Shown: positions 1 through 6,105 of the stretch, in pieces
Layout of the letters: every line of letters starts with the position of its first letter
Numbering within the stretch: the first letter of the stretch is position 1
Assembly: GCA_947497635.1 (NCBI GenBank)
Contig: CANMHZ010000054.1
Location: 1-7,440 of the forward strand
Reading direction: 5' to 3'
Origin: Helicobacteraceae bacterium
GTDB lineage: Bacteria > Campylobacterota > Campylobacteria > Campylobacterales > Sulfurimonadaceae
DNA: 7,440 nt
The notes under the pieces: model-generated
Seen by the model: only the letters and a program-made list of their open reading frames with translations
What the model was told of the DNA's origin: nothing
The model's database searches: none
Program-made: the position numbers and the translations under genes

Positions 1-1
1 T

Positions 2-376
2 GTCCCTAAAACACCCAATTATATGCGAGGAGTCATCAATCTACGTGGTTCAATCATCCCTGTAGTTGATACACGTTTGCGTTTTGGAATGGATCAAAGA
101 GAAGCTGATATGCATACTACGATCATTATCGTCGAAGTGGAAAAAGTTAATATTGGCTTTATCGTGGACAGGGTCGAAGAGGTCGCAAGCATCGATGCCG
201 CGCAATTGAGTGCCCCTCCGAAGTTTGGAAGCCATATTGATATCGACTTTATCTGTGCTATGGTGCAAATAGAAGAGAACGTCGTGATGATTTTGGATGT
301 ACTCAAGCTTTTCGAAGCTGATGAGTTGGTAAGTTTGGAAGAAATTCAGAAAACACAAATAAGCGAAGGAGAATAA
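2..376 (+). CDS. cheW: CheW chemotaxis coupling protein, 5'-truncated by window edge
   Basis: This is the C-terminal 124 residues of a CheW scaffold protein; the reading frame is open to the window edge, so the true start lies upstream. CheW is a cytoplasmic SH3-like double-barrel protein that links receptors to the CheA regulatory domain in signalling arrays. The visible part begins in the family's most conserved stretch: P-x-Y followed by RGVINLRGSIIPVVD and then RxRFG, all near the fragment's N-terminus. It continues through the usual barrel strands, with IGFIVDRVEEV at about fragment residues 50-60 and VVMILDVLKLF near the end. An internal ATG at 23 is not a plausible start, because it would remove part of the conserved core and the frame is open before it. 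The stop is followed after one base by the MCP gene, whose ribosome binding site lies inside the end of this gene. No receiver domain follows, so it is CheW and not CheV. Confidence 0.96.
   Translation, partial: VPKTPNYMRGVINLRGSIIPVVDTRLRFGMDQREADMHTTIIIVEVEKVNIGFIVDRVEEVASIDAAQLSAPPKFGSHIDIDFICAMVQIEENVVMILDVLKLFEADELVSLEEIQKTQISEGE
366..371 (+). promoter_or_regulatory. Ribosome binding site of the MCP gene, inside cheW
   Basis: AAGGAG lies six bases before the ATG at 378 and within the last codons of cheW. It is a strong Shine-Dalgarno match and fixes the MCP start. Its place inside the preceding gene implies that ribosomes finishing cheW help initiate the MCP gene. Confidence 0.8.
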
Positions 377-377
377 G

Positions 378-2021
378 ATGAATTGGTTGGAAAATATGGT
401 TTTACAAAGTAAGTTGATCTTGCTGACGGCTGTGATGATGGTAGCTTTAGCTACTCTTGGCTTTTTAGGATATACCACAACAGAAAAGTGGCAAAGTAGC
501 ATAAACGTAGTGGGTGGGCTCAAACTTCCTTCTATCGTTGGCGTAATGGAGATGCGTATTGGAATCAATCAAATCGTTATTCAGCAAAATCGTGTCCGTG
601 CGATGAGAGATGACCCAAAAGGTAAAGAAAAAATCCAAGACGCACTGGAGCGAATGACGAAAGGGTTTGAGCGCTACGACAAAGGGTATAAAATTTATGC
701 AGCACTTTCTCAAACTCCCGAAGAGGCGATGGAATGGAAAAATTATGAAGATAACTTCGGAAAATGGAAGGAGTTAAGCTTGCAGTTTCAAGCCAATACC
801 CTCATTCCTCTTGTAGGTAATACTGATCTAGCTAAGATAGATACCTATTATGCACAGATGAAAGAGTTTGTTGAGAGCAGTCGTGCTCCTCGGGAATCGT
901 TATTAAAGAGTATGGATGTAATTGCTAAGATTAATGTAGACAATGCGGATGAAGCAGTCAAAACGGCAGAAAACGATTCGAAAAGCGCCGTGCAAATGAC
1001 GATTATGATTATTGCTGTCTCGTTTGCAATTTCTATTATATTGGCAATGTTAATCATTCGCTCCGTTACCCGCTCTATCCAAGCTAGTGTCACTTCTATT
1101 CGAGACGGTGCTATGCAGATTACTTCAGCAAGTGATCAAGTCGCTTCATCTTCTTCTTCACTCGCACAAGGAGCAAGCGAACAGGCAAGCAGTGTTGAGG
1201 AAGTCAGCGCAACGTTAGAAGAGTCCACCGCTATCAACACGCAAAACACGGATAATGCGCGCCAAGCCGATATCTTGGCAAGAAATGCAAACGATTCAGC
1301 CAAAGCAGGATATGAAAAAGGGGAGCAACTTTCGAGATCCATGCACGCGATCACAGCCTCAGCAGCTAAAATTTCAGGGATCATTAAAACAATCGATCAA
1401 ATCGCATTTCAAACGAATCTTTTGGCACTTAACGCAGCCGTGGAAGCAGCACGAGCAGGTGAACATGGTTTGGGCTTCGCGGTGGTTGCAGACGAGGTAC
1501 GTAACCTTGCACAGCGTGCAGCATCTGCTGCCAAAGAGACTTCTGACATTATCGAAGATGTCGTAGGACAAATCAAAGCGGGGAATGAAATCGCCCTAGC
1601 TACTCACACCTCATTCCAAGAAATTGTCGAACAATCCAAAAAGGTATCTGACCTTATCGGTGAGATCTCTATTGCTGGACGTGAGCAATCTGAGGGGATG
1701 GGACAAATTAATCAGGCGATGGGTCAAGTTGATCAAGTGACCCAACAAGTCGCTGCCAACTCCGAGGAAGCAGCTGCGGCGGCCGAAGAGCTGAATGCCC
1801 AAGCAACTTCCATGATGGAAACCGTCGGAATTTTGGCGGCAATGGTTGGAATGGACGCTACGACTTCTGTCACAGTACCTAAAAAAAAGCAACTTCATCA
1901 TATAGAGATTAGAACGCAAACCGCTCCTCGACGAAATATACCAACGCCTCAGCGCAGAGAAACTTCAGCTAAGGCTGAAGATATTTTTCCTCTGCATGAA
2001 GACGATCTGAAAGAGTTCTAA
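378..2021 (+). CDS. Methyl-accepting chemotaxis protein, 4-helix-bundle sensor, no clear HAMP
   Basis: A 547-residue transmembrane chemoreceptor. TM1 is at about residues 13-32. A periplasmic segment of about 170 residues (34-206), mostly helical and without PAS or Cache signatures, resembles a 4HB_MCP sensor; its ligand is unknown. TM2 is at about 207-228. The cytoplasmic hairpin (about 229-491) carries the invariant tip, with QTNLLALNAAVEAARAGE at 345-362 and GFAVVADEVRNLAQR at 366-380. Candidate adaptation sites are Glu pairs near 274-275 and 281-282 on the first arm and 463-464 and 470-471 on the second. E268-Q269 and E436-Q437 are possible CheD deamidation sites. After TM2 there is no PL, GDL or DEIG pattern, so a normal HAMP domain is not apparent. 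A tail of about 57 residues ends in LHEDDLKEF, with no Trp-containing CheR-docking pentapeptide. The start is set by the AAGGAG site. Family assignment is certain; the sensor class is inferred. Confidence 0.97.
   Translation: MNWLENMVLQSKLILLTAVMMVALATLGFLGYTTTEKWQSSINVVGGLKLPSIVGVMEMRIGINQIVIQQNRVRAMRDDPKGKEKIQDALERMTKGFERYDKGYKIYAALSQTPEEAMEWKNYEDNFGKWKELSLQFQANTLIPLVGNTDLAKIDTYYAQMKEFVESSRAPRESLLKSMDVIAKINVDNADEAVKTAENDSKSAVQMTIMIIAVSFAISIILAMLIIRSVTRSIQASVTSIRDGAMQITSASDQVASSSSSLAQGASEQASSVEEVSATLEESTAINTQNTDNARQADILARNANDSAKAGYEKGEQLSRSMHAITASAAKISGIIKTIDQIAFQTNLLALNAAVEAARAGEHGLGFAVVADEVRNLAQRAASAAKETSDIIEDVVGQIKAGNEIALATHTSFQEIVEQSKKVSDLIGEISIAGREQSEGMGQINQAMGQVDQVTQQVAANSEEAAAAAEELNAQATSMMETVGILAAMVGMDATTSVTVPKKKQLHHIEIRTQTAPRRNIPTPQRRETSAKAEDIFPLHEDDLKEF
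1881..1888 (+). other. A8 homopolymer at the MCP signalling-domain/tail junction (possible slippage site)
   Basis: Eight A encode most of Lys502-Lys504, about ten residues after the signalling helices end. Adding one A leads to a TAG eight codons beyond the tract, and losing one A leads to a TAG within about six codons. Either slip would produce a receptor with an intact signalling domain but without its C-terminal tail of about 45 residues. Only the sequence pattern supports this. Confidence 0.22.
1963..1988 (+). terminator. Possible weak intracistronic terminator or attenuator near the MCP 3' end
   Basis: CTTCAGC (1963-1969) and GCTGAAG (1974-1980) form a perfect 7-bp stem with a TAAG loop. 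Four bases later comes a run of five T (1984-1988). The layout is that of an intrinsic terminator but the stem is short, only four of seven pairs are G-C, and the T-run does not directly follow the stem. It lies in coding sequence about 35 bases before the MCP stop, so it could partly reduce transcription into the STAS and cheA genes, or be chance. Only the sequence pattern supports it. Confidence 0.22.
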
Positions 2022-2022
2022 G

Positions 2023-2286
2023 ATGCAATTCGACGGTGATATCCTCACTATTGGACTGGATATGTCGATGGAGGAGATACGCGAATTTGAGCAGTTTGTC
2101 CGTCCTCGTCTGGAATATATTGAAATGATAGAGATTGAGGAAGGAGCGGCTCTTAATAGCAGTGCACTTTTGTCTTTATTAATAAGTTTAAAACGAACTC
2201 GACCTGAGATTAGAATCCCTTTTTTAGAACAGGGGTCAACAACTGCTGGCGGGTACGGAACACTGCATTGGATATGTCATGACTAA
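2023..2286 (+). CDS. Small STAS-domain protein (anti-sigma-antagonist / MlaB-like)
   Basis: An 87-residue soluble protein with the size and strand-helix order of a single STAS domain. The best signature is IEIEEGAALNSSALLSLLISLKRT (about 36-59): a hydrophobic strand, then Asn45-Ser46-Ser47, then a helix. This matches the D-S-S/T-G-L loop of SpoIIAA-type proteins, with Asn in place of the usual Asp; Ser46 would be the phosphoacceptor equivalent. The end (GTLHWICHD) looks like a final short strand. Proteins of this fold bind nucleotides or partners and are often switched by Ser phosphorylation. Here the target is unknown. The ATG follows the MCP stop by one base, and the last eight bases overlap cheA. 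No strong ribosome binding site precedes it, so it probably depends on coupling. From memory, small STAS proteins accompany CheA in other proteobacterial clusters of cheA, cheW, mcp, cheR, cheD and cheB. The fold call is fairly confident; the function is not known. Confidence 0.75.
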   Translation: MQFDGDILTIGLDMSMEEIREFEQFVRPRLEYIEMIEIEEGAALNSSALLSLLISLKRTRPEIRIPFLEQGSTTAGGYGTLHWICHD

Positions 2287-4408
2287 GCAAGAACAGGTTA
2301 AAGCAATTTTTATCGAAGAGGCGGGGGAGATTATCGAAAAGCTCGATGTCGATATTCTTCGCTTCGAAGAAAACCCTGGCGATTTTGATTTACTAAACGA
2401 AATATTTCGAGGTGTTCATACCCTGAAGGGGAATGCCAATGCGTTTGGTTTTACCCGTTTGGGTGAATTTGTTCACCATTTTGAAGATGTACTCGATTAT
2501 TATCGTAGCACTAAAGAAGAGATAGCCCCTGATCAGCTTGGACTGTTTGTAGACAGTGTGGATATTATCACTGCTGTCATGACGTGCGAACTTGACGGTC
2601 TTCATGATTTGCCGCAAGGGTACGATGAGTGTCTTGAGCAGATCAAACATTTGATCGCTTCGAAAAAAAATAGCCCCGCTCCCGTAGCCGTGGATACGAC
2701 ACAATCTCCCTCTCCGTTACAGGATTTGGCATTGGAATTTAGCTTTGACTGTTCAGCGTTGATGGAAGGCTCTGTACTAAGAAGCATCCAGCAACAGCAA
2801 GAGCAGCAAAAAGAAGGGGTGAATCTCTACCAAATTGATTTGACACTAGACAGCGACAGTTACAAACGGGGATTTGACCATATTCTATTTCTAAAATTGT
2901 TGAGTGAAAAAGCCGTGTTTATGGAAAGCTTTTTTAATATGGAAAATATTAAGCCTCTTGATGAGTTCGTCGGTGATGAAAATGTCATAAAAAAGGTCTC
3001 CGTAATAATTTTAACCCCTCAAACTAAAGAGGAAGTCGAGGAAAATTTTGAATTTTTATTTGATAATGAATACCATGTTACATTGATCGATCCCATTGTC
3101 GCGGAAGCAGTTATCGAAAAGGCAGAAGTGACTATGGAAAACATAGAACTCCCTGAAAGACGAAAAGTAGAAGATCGTAGGGCAACAGAGAGATCAACCG
3201 AACCGCAAGCAGCAACTTCCATGGCACCAAAATCGACGATCCGTATCGATACGTTCAAGCTCGATGAGCTGTTCGATTCGGTTGGCGAACTGGTTATTGC
3301 TCAAAATTTTATTGCGCAAAACGAAAAAATCCGTATCATCGAAGACGAATCGATCAGCCGAACAATCGAAACCCTCTCTAAGATCACCAAACGGATACAA
3401 GATCGGGTTATGAGCCTTCGGATGGTTGCCATCCGTGATACCTTTGACAAGATGAAACGGGTAGTTCGCGACACCTCTAAAAAGACAGGGAAAGAGCTTC
3501 ATCTCAACGTTCAGGGGGAGGAGACAGAGATTGATAAAACGATGATCGACAGCCTGTCCGATCCTTTGATCCATATCATCCGAAATGCAATCGATCACGG
3601 ATTGGAAGCGGATGCACAAGAACGGATTCGTGCAGGTAAAAACGTGGAAGGAATCATCACTCTGCGTGCTTTTCATAAAAGTGGCAGTATCGTAATCAGC
3701 GTCAGCGATGACGGACGGGGAATCAACAAAGAAAAAGTACTCCAAAAAGCAATAGAGAGGGGTATCATCACTGGTGATGAAAAGCTGAGTGACTCTCAGG
3801 TATTCAGTCTGATTATGCAACCTGGATTCTCAACTGTTGACACGATTAGCGACCTTTCAGGACGGGGGGTCGGATTGGACGTTGTTAAAACGTCAATTGA
3901 GAAACTTCGTGGTAAGATAGAGATCGAATCAAAAATAGGAGAGGGGACGACCATGTCCATGATCCTCCCGCTAACATTGGCAATTATCGATGGTATGCTT
4001 GTTAAAACTGCCGATGAAATCTATATCATTCCAACCCTCAGCGTCGTCGAATCGTTCCGTCCTGCACGTGAGATTGTTCATATCGTCAAAGGGCAGGGAG
4101 AGTTTGTCAGTATGCGAGGACAGCATATTCCTGTGATCAGACTAAGCGATGTGTTTGATCTTAAAACAAAGCGAATAGCACCTTGGGAGGGGATATTAGT
4201 GTGTGTTGAAACGGAAGCAGGTCGCATCGCCATTATGGTGGATGAACTTGTAGGGCGACAACAGGTAGTTATTAAAACTTTGGGCAAATCACTACGTAAA
4301 CTCAAACAAATTACGGGCGGGGCGATTTTGGGAAATGGGGACATTGCGTTGATACTCAACGTCGATGAATTACGCCCATTAATCGAGGATACGCATGGTG
4401 GAAATTGA
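2279..4408 (+). CDS. cheA: CheA chemotaxis histidine kinase without receiver domain
   Basis: A 709-residue cytoplasmic kinase that autophosphorylates in trans when receptors signal. Residues 1-125 form the HPt domain, with phosphoacceptor His47 in FRGVHTLKGNANAFGF. Residues about 183-275 form an AT-rich-encoded, ferredoxin-like accessory module (YQIDLTLDSDSYKRGFD), related to the accessory domain seen in other long CheA proteins and not the enterobacterial P2. A charged linker (PERRKVEDRRATER) follows, then the P3 dimerisation helices (about 321-385). The P4 ATPase has an N box at 428-443 (Asn436, His440), a DDGRGI box at 477-482 and a GRGVGLDVV box at 528-536. The CheW-like P5 domain spans about 567-703, and the protein ends soon after it. 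All catalytic motifs are intact. It starts inside the STAS gene (the ATG overlaps its last eight bases) without a clear ribosome binding site, suggesting coupled translation. The absence of a fused receiver separates it from Helicobacter/Campylobacter CheA-Y. Confidence 0.97.
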   Translation: MTKQEQVKAIFIEEAGEIIEKLDVDILRFEENPGDFDLLNEIFRGVHTLKGNANAFGFTRLGEFVHHFEDVLDYYRSTKEEIAPDQLGLFVDSVDIITAVMTCELDGLHDLPQGYDECLEQIKHLIASKKNSPAPVAVDTTQSPSPLQDLALEFSFDCSALMEGSVLRSIQQQQEQQKEGVNLYQIDLTLDSDSYKRGFDHILFLKLLSEKAVFMESFFNMENIKPLDEFVGDENVIKKVSVIILTPQTKEEVEENFEFLFDNEYHVTLIDPIVAEAVIEKAEVTMENIELPERRKVEDRRATERSTEPQAATSMAPKSTIRIDTFKLDELFDSVGELVIAQNFIAQNEKIRIIEDESISRTIETLSKITKRIQDRVMSLRMVAIRDTFDKMKRVVRDTSKKTGKELHLNVQGEETEIDKTMIDSLSDPLIHIIRNAIDHGLEADAQERIRAGKNVEGIITLRAFHKSGSIVISVSDDGRGINKEKVLQKAIERGIITGDEKLSDSQVFSLIMQPGFSTVDTISDLSGRGVGLDVVKTSIEKLRGKIEIESKIGEGTTMSMILPLTLAIIDGMLVKTADEIYIIPTLSVVESFRPAREIVHIVKGQGEFVSMRGQHIPVIRLSDVFDLKTKRIAPWEGILVCVETEAGRIAIMVDELVGRQQVVIKTLGKSLRKLKQITGGAILGNGDIALILNVDELRPLIEDTHGGN
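2663..2670 (+). other. cheA: A8 homopolymer at the cheA HPt-linker boundary (possible slippage site)
   Basis: Eight consecutive A encode Lys129, Lys130 and two bases of Asn131, directly after the HPt domain. If one A were added, the next codon would be TAG, giving an HPt-only protein of about 131 residues. If one A were lost, a TAG follows four codons after the tract. Runs of this length can cause polymerase slippage, but no direct evidence of use is visible. Confidence 0.3.
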
Positions 4409-5219
4409 ACTTAAACCTGAAGAATTTGCCCTTTTTCGTCGTTATATCTATGAAAAAGTAGGGATATCTTTATCAGATCAGAAGACTACTCTCATCAAAG
4501 GGCGGCTAAATAAACGGTTGAATCAATTGAATATGCCCTCATTCAGAGCCTATTACGATTACCTGACAAATGATGTAACAGGAGAAGAATTGGCGCTATT
4601 TATCAGTGCGATATCAACGAATGTCACCTCTTTTTTTCGAGAAGCAGCACAGTGGGTATGGCTGGAAAAATATCTTCCTCAAATGATCGCGTCTAAGCGA
4701 GAGAAAAAGATCCGTATTTGGTCAGCAGGGTGTTCAAGCGGCGAAGAACCGTACACGATTCTTATGTTTTTACAAAAACATCTGAGTGATTTCGAGAGTT
4801 GGGACATCAAAATATTAGCTACAGATATTTCATCCAAAGTTCTTGGCAAAGCGATTTTAGGAATATACGAGGCAAAGCAGGTCGAGTCTCTTTCTCAAGA
4901 GATTATACTTCGTTCTTTTGAAAAAATACGAACTCCAAGCGGAATTAGCTATCAAATACTCCCAATTTTACGAGATAAAGTGACGTTTCGTCTTTTTAAT
5001 TTGGTGACCGATCCTTTTATCTTTACTAATAAATTTGACATGATTTTTTGCCGAAATGTGATGATATATTTTGATGAAAAGACCCGTAATGAGCTGATAG
5101 GGCGGTTTAGTACAATACTTTTGAGCGGTTCGCCTCTTCTTTTAGGAAGTTCAGAATCATTAACAAGCAATCGCGAGACATTTAAACTCATTGGATCTTC
5201 GATTTATCAACGATTATAA
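4395..5219 (+). CDS. cheR: CheR chemoreceptor glutamate O-methyltransferase
   Basis: A 274-residue cytoplasmic enzyme that transfers methyl groups from S-adenosylmethionine to receptor glutamates, the methylating arm of adaptation. The helical N-terminal domain contains TNVTSFFRE at 75-83, including Arg82 of the conserved FFR. The SAM-binding domain has WSAGCSSGEEPYT at 109-121, LATDIS at 141-146 and FCRNVMIYF at 218-226. The small beta-subdomain lies at about 155-205. Length is normal for the family. One local difference is that the stretch after FFRE reads AAQWVW, where the enterobacterial enzyme has a His pair. The receptor in this operon lacks a Trp-containing docking pentapeptide, so tethering by that motif is not expected. 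The start ATG lies inside cheA (14-base overlap), with GAGGAT at 4385-4390 as a ribosome binding site. The gene ends 46 bases before the next one, the largest gap in the window. Confidence 0.96.
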   Translation: MVEIELKPEEFALFRRYIYEKVGISLSDQKTTLIKGRLNKRLNQLNMPSFRAYYDYLTNDVTGEELALFISAISTNVTSFFREAAQWVWLEKYLPQMIASKREKKIRIWSAGCSSGEEPYTILMFLQKHLSDFESWDIKILATDISSKVLGKAILGIYEAKQVESLSQEIILRSFEKIRTPSGISYQILPILRDKVTFRLFNLVTDPFIFTNKFDMIFCRNVMIYFDEKTRNELIGRFSTILLSGSPLLLGSSESLTSNRETFKLIGSSIYQRL

Positions 5220-5265
5220 AAAGTTAATGTCCAGAGAATATTAATCAAGAACGTGGAGCCCTAAA
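5220..5265 (+). promoter_or_regulatory. 46-base gap with ribosome binding site for the kinase-like gene
   Basis: This is the only intergenic space of more than three bases. It contains TGGAG at 5254-5258, seven bases before the ATG at 5266, a fair Shine-Dalgarno site. No convincing -35/-10 pair, sigma-54 or sigma-28 element, or terminator hairpin is visible, so read-through from cheR is the simplest reading. Confidence 0.6.
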
Positions 5266-6105
5266 ATGGAAGTAATAATTGATCATAAAGCTCTTGAGTG
5301 TGATATTACACACTCTGAGATAGAATTTCTGAGCCGTAAAATTCTGGATCTCAATAAACAATTGATTGACAGTGAAAAAGCAAAATCACGCTTTTTATCA
5401 CTGGTAGCTAATTCGCTAATTAATCCAATTTCAGTATTATTGAGTATGATCCCGCATTTAGATCCAAAAAATGATGTACGGAGTGCAAAAATATATGATA
5501 CGGTGTATGAGCAGGCATTAGTTTTGGACTTTCGTATTCAGAATCTCCTTGCTGCCGCTGAGATTGAAAATGGGCAGGTTGATATTAGCTATGCGCTAAT
5601 AGATCCAACAGAACTGGTCAACGAAGCGATTAAAAGTTTGAAATATGCTATTTTAGAAAAAAATATTCAAATCAATATACACAATACTATTGAACAAAAA
5701 GTTGTTTCCGACCCTAAAAAACTCTACCTTATTATCCGAAATCTTTTAGATAACGGTTGCTTTTACGGTATAAAAAATGGAATTATTGATGTCTCTATAG
5801 AAGAAAAAGAGTCTAAGCTTCTCGTATCGGTAAAAAATCAAGGAGAAGGACCTAAAGTCGAACATAAACCTCAGATATTTACCCGTTTTGCTTACGGGCC
5901 GGAAGGGTATCACGGGTTGGGGATTGGACTAAGCATCGTCCGTGATTTATGTGAATTGATGGATGGAACTATAGATTATGAGGCTGATACATCATCTGTA
6001 ACCTTTACCATGACATTGCCCTTGGAAACGAATCTTAGCAATTCAGAAGCCTACGGTTCGAATGAATTTTTATTTGAATCGTTTGATGACGCGATAGAGC
6101 TCTAA
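5266..6105 (+). CDS. Histidine-kinase-like protein lacking the phosphoacceptor histidine
   Basis: A 279-residue soluble protein with no transmembrane segment, PAS or receiver domain. Residues about 15-45 look like a coiled coil leading into a HisKA-type helix. There the usual F-L-x-x-x-S-H-E-L-R-T-P-L pattern reads FLSLVANSLINPI (43-55), so the phosphoacceptor His is Asn49, its Glu neighbour is Ser50, and the +4 position is Asn53. The HATPase domain (about 115-252) is recognisable: N box IIRNLLDNG at 156-164 (Asn159, Asn163), a G1-like NQGEG at 191-195 with Asn in place of Asp, an F-box region IFTRF at 204-208, and an intact G2 box GLGIGLSIV at 217-225. ATP binding is therefore plausible while His autophosphorylation is not. 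An acidic tail of about 25 residues ends in ESFDDAIEL. The stop overlaps the cheD start by one base (TAATG). Possible roles are a phosphatase-type modulator, a protein kinase or an array regulator; the function is not known. Confidence 0.88.
   Translation: MEVIIDHKALECDITHSEIEFLSRKILDLNKQLIDSEKAKSRFLSLVANSLINPISVLLSMIPHLDPKNDVRSAKIYDTVYEQALVLDFRIQNLLAAAEIENGQVDISYALIDPTELVNEAIKSLKYAILEKNIQINIHNTIEQKVVSDPKKLYLIIRNLLDNGCFYGIKNGIIDVSIEEKESKLLVSVKNQGEGPKVEHKPQIFTRFAYGPEGYHGLGIGLSIVRDLCELMDGTIDYEADTSSVTFTMTLPLETNLSNSEAYGSNEFLFESFDDAIEL
5296..5315 (+). repeat. Perfect 7-bp inverted repeat just inside the kinase-like gene
   Basis: GAGTGTG (5296-5302) and CACACTC (5309-5315) are separated by six bases. 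CTC at 5291-5293 and GAG at 5317-5319 can extend the stem beyond a small internal loop. The element starts 30 bases after the start codon. It could be an mRNA hairpin affecting translation, or an operator-like palindrome. It also encodes ordinary protein sequence, so chance remains possible. Confidence 0.35.

Noticed and set aside
23..376. Short cheW starting at the internal ATG at 23
   Set aside because: The frame is open upstream and the conserved V-P-x-x-P-x-Y lead-in precedes the ATG, so the gene simply begins outside the window.
50..568. Minus-strand open frame of 172 codons across the cheW/MCP boundary
   Set aside because: It is antisense to two well-supported genes, with no family features in its translation.
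3194..3820. Long open frame on the minus strand (208 codons) opposite cheA
   Set aside because: It lies fully within the conserved P3/P4 region of cheA, has no recognisable domain and no neighbouring gene arrangement, so it is a shadow of the coding strand.
5220..5265. Possible internal promoter before the kinase-like gene
   Set aside because: AT-rich stretches are present, but no paired -35/-10, sigma-54 or sigma-28 elements with proper spacing could be found.
5298..5313. CRP/FNR-type binding site in the palindrome
   Set aside because: The TGTG and CACA halves are six bases apart instead of the eight required by the CRP consensus, and no FNR half-sites (TTGAT/ATCAA) are present.
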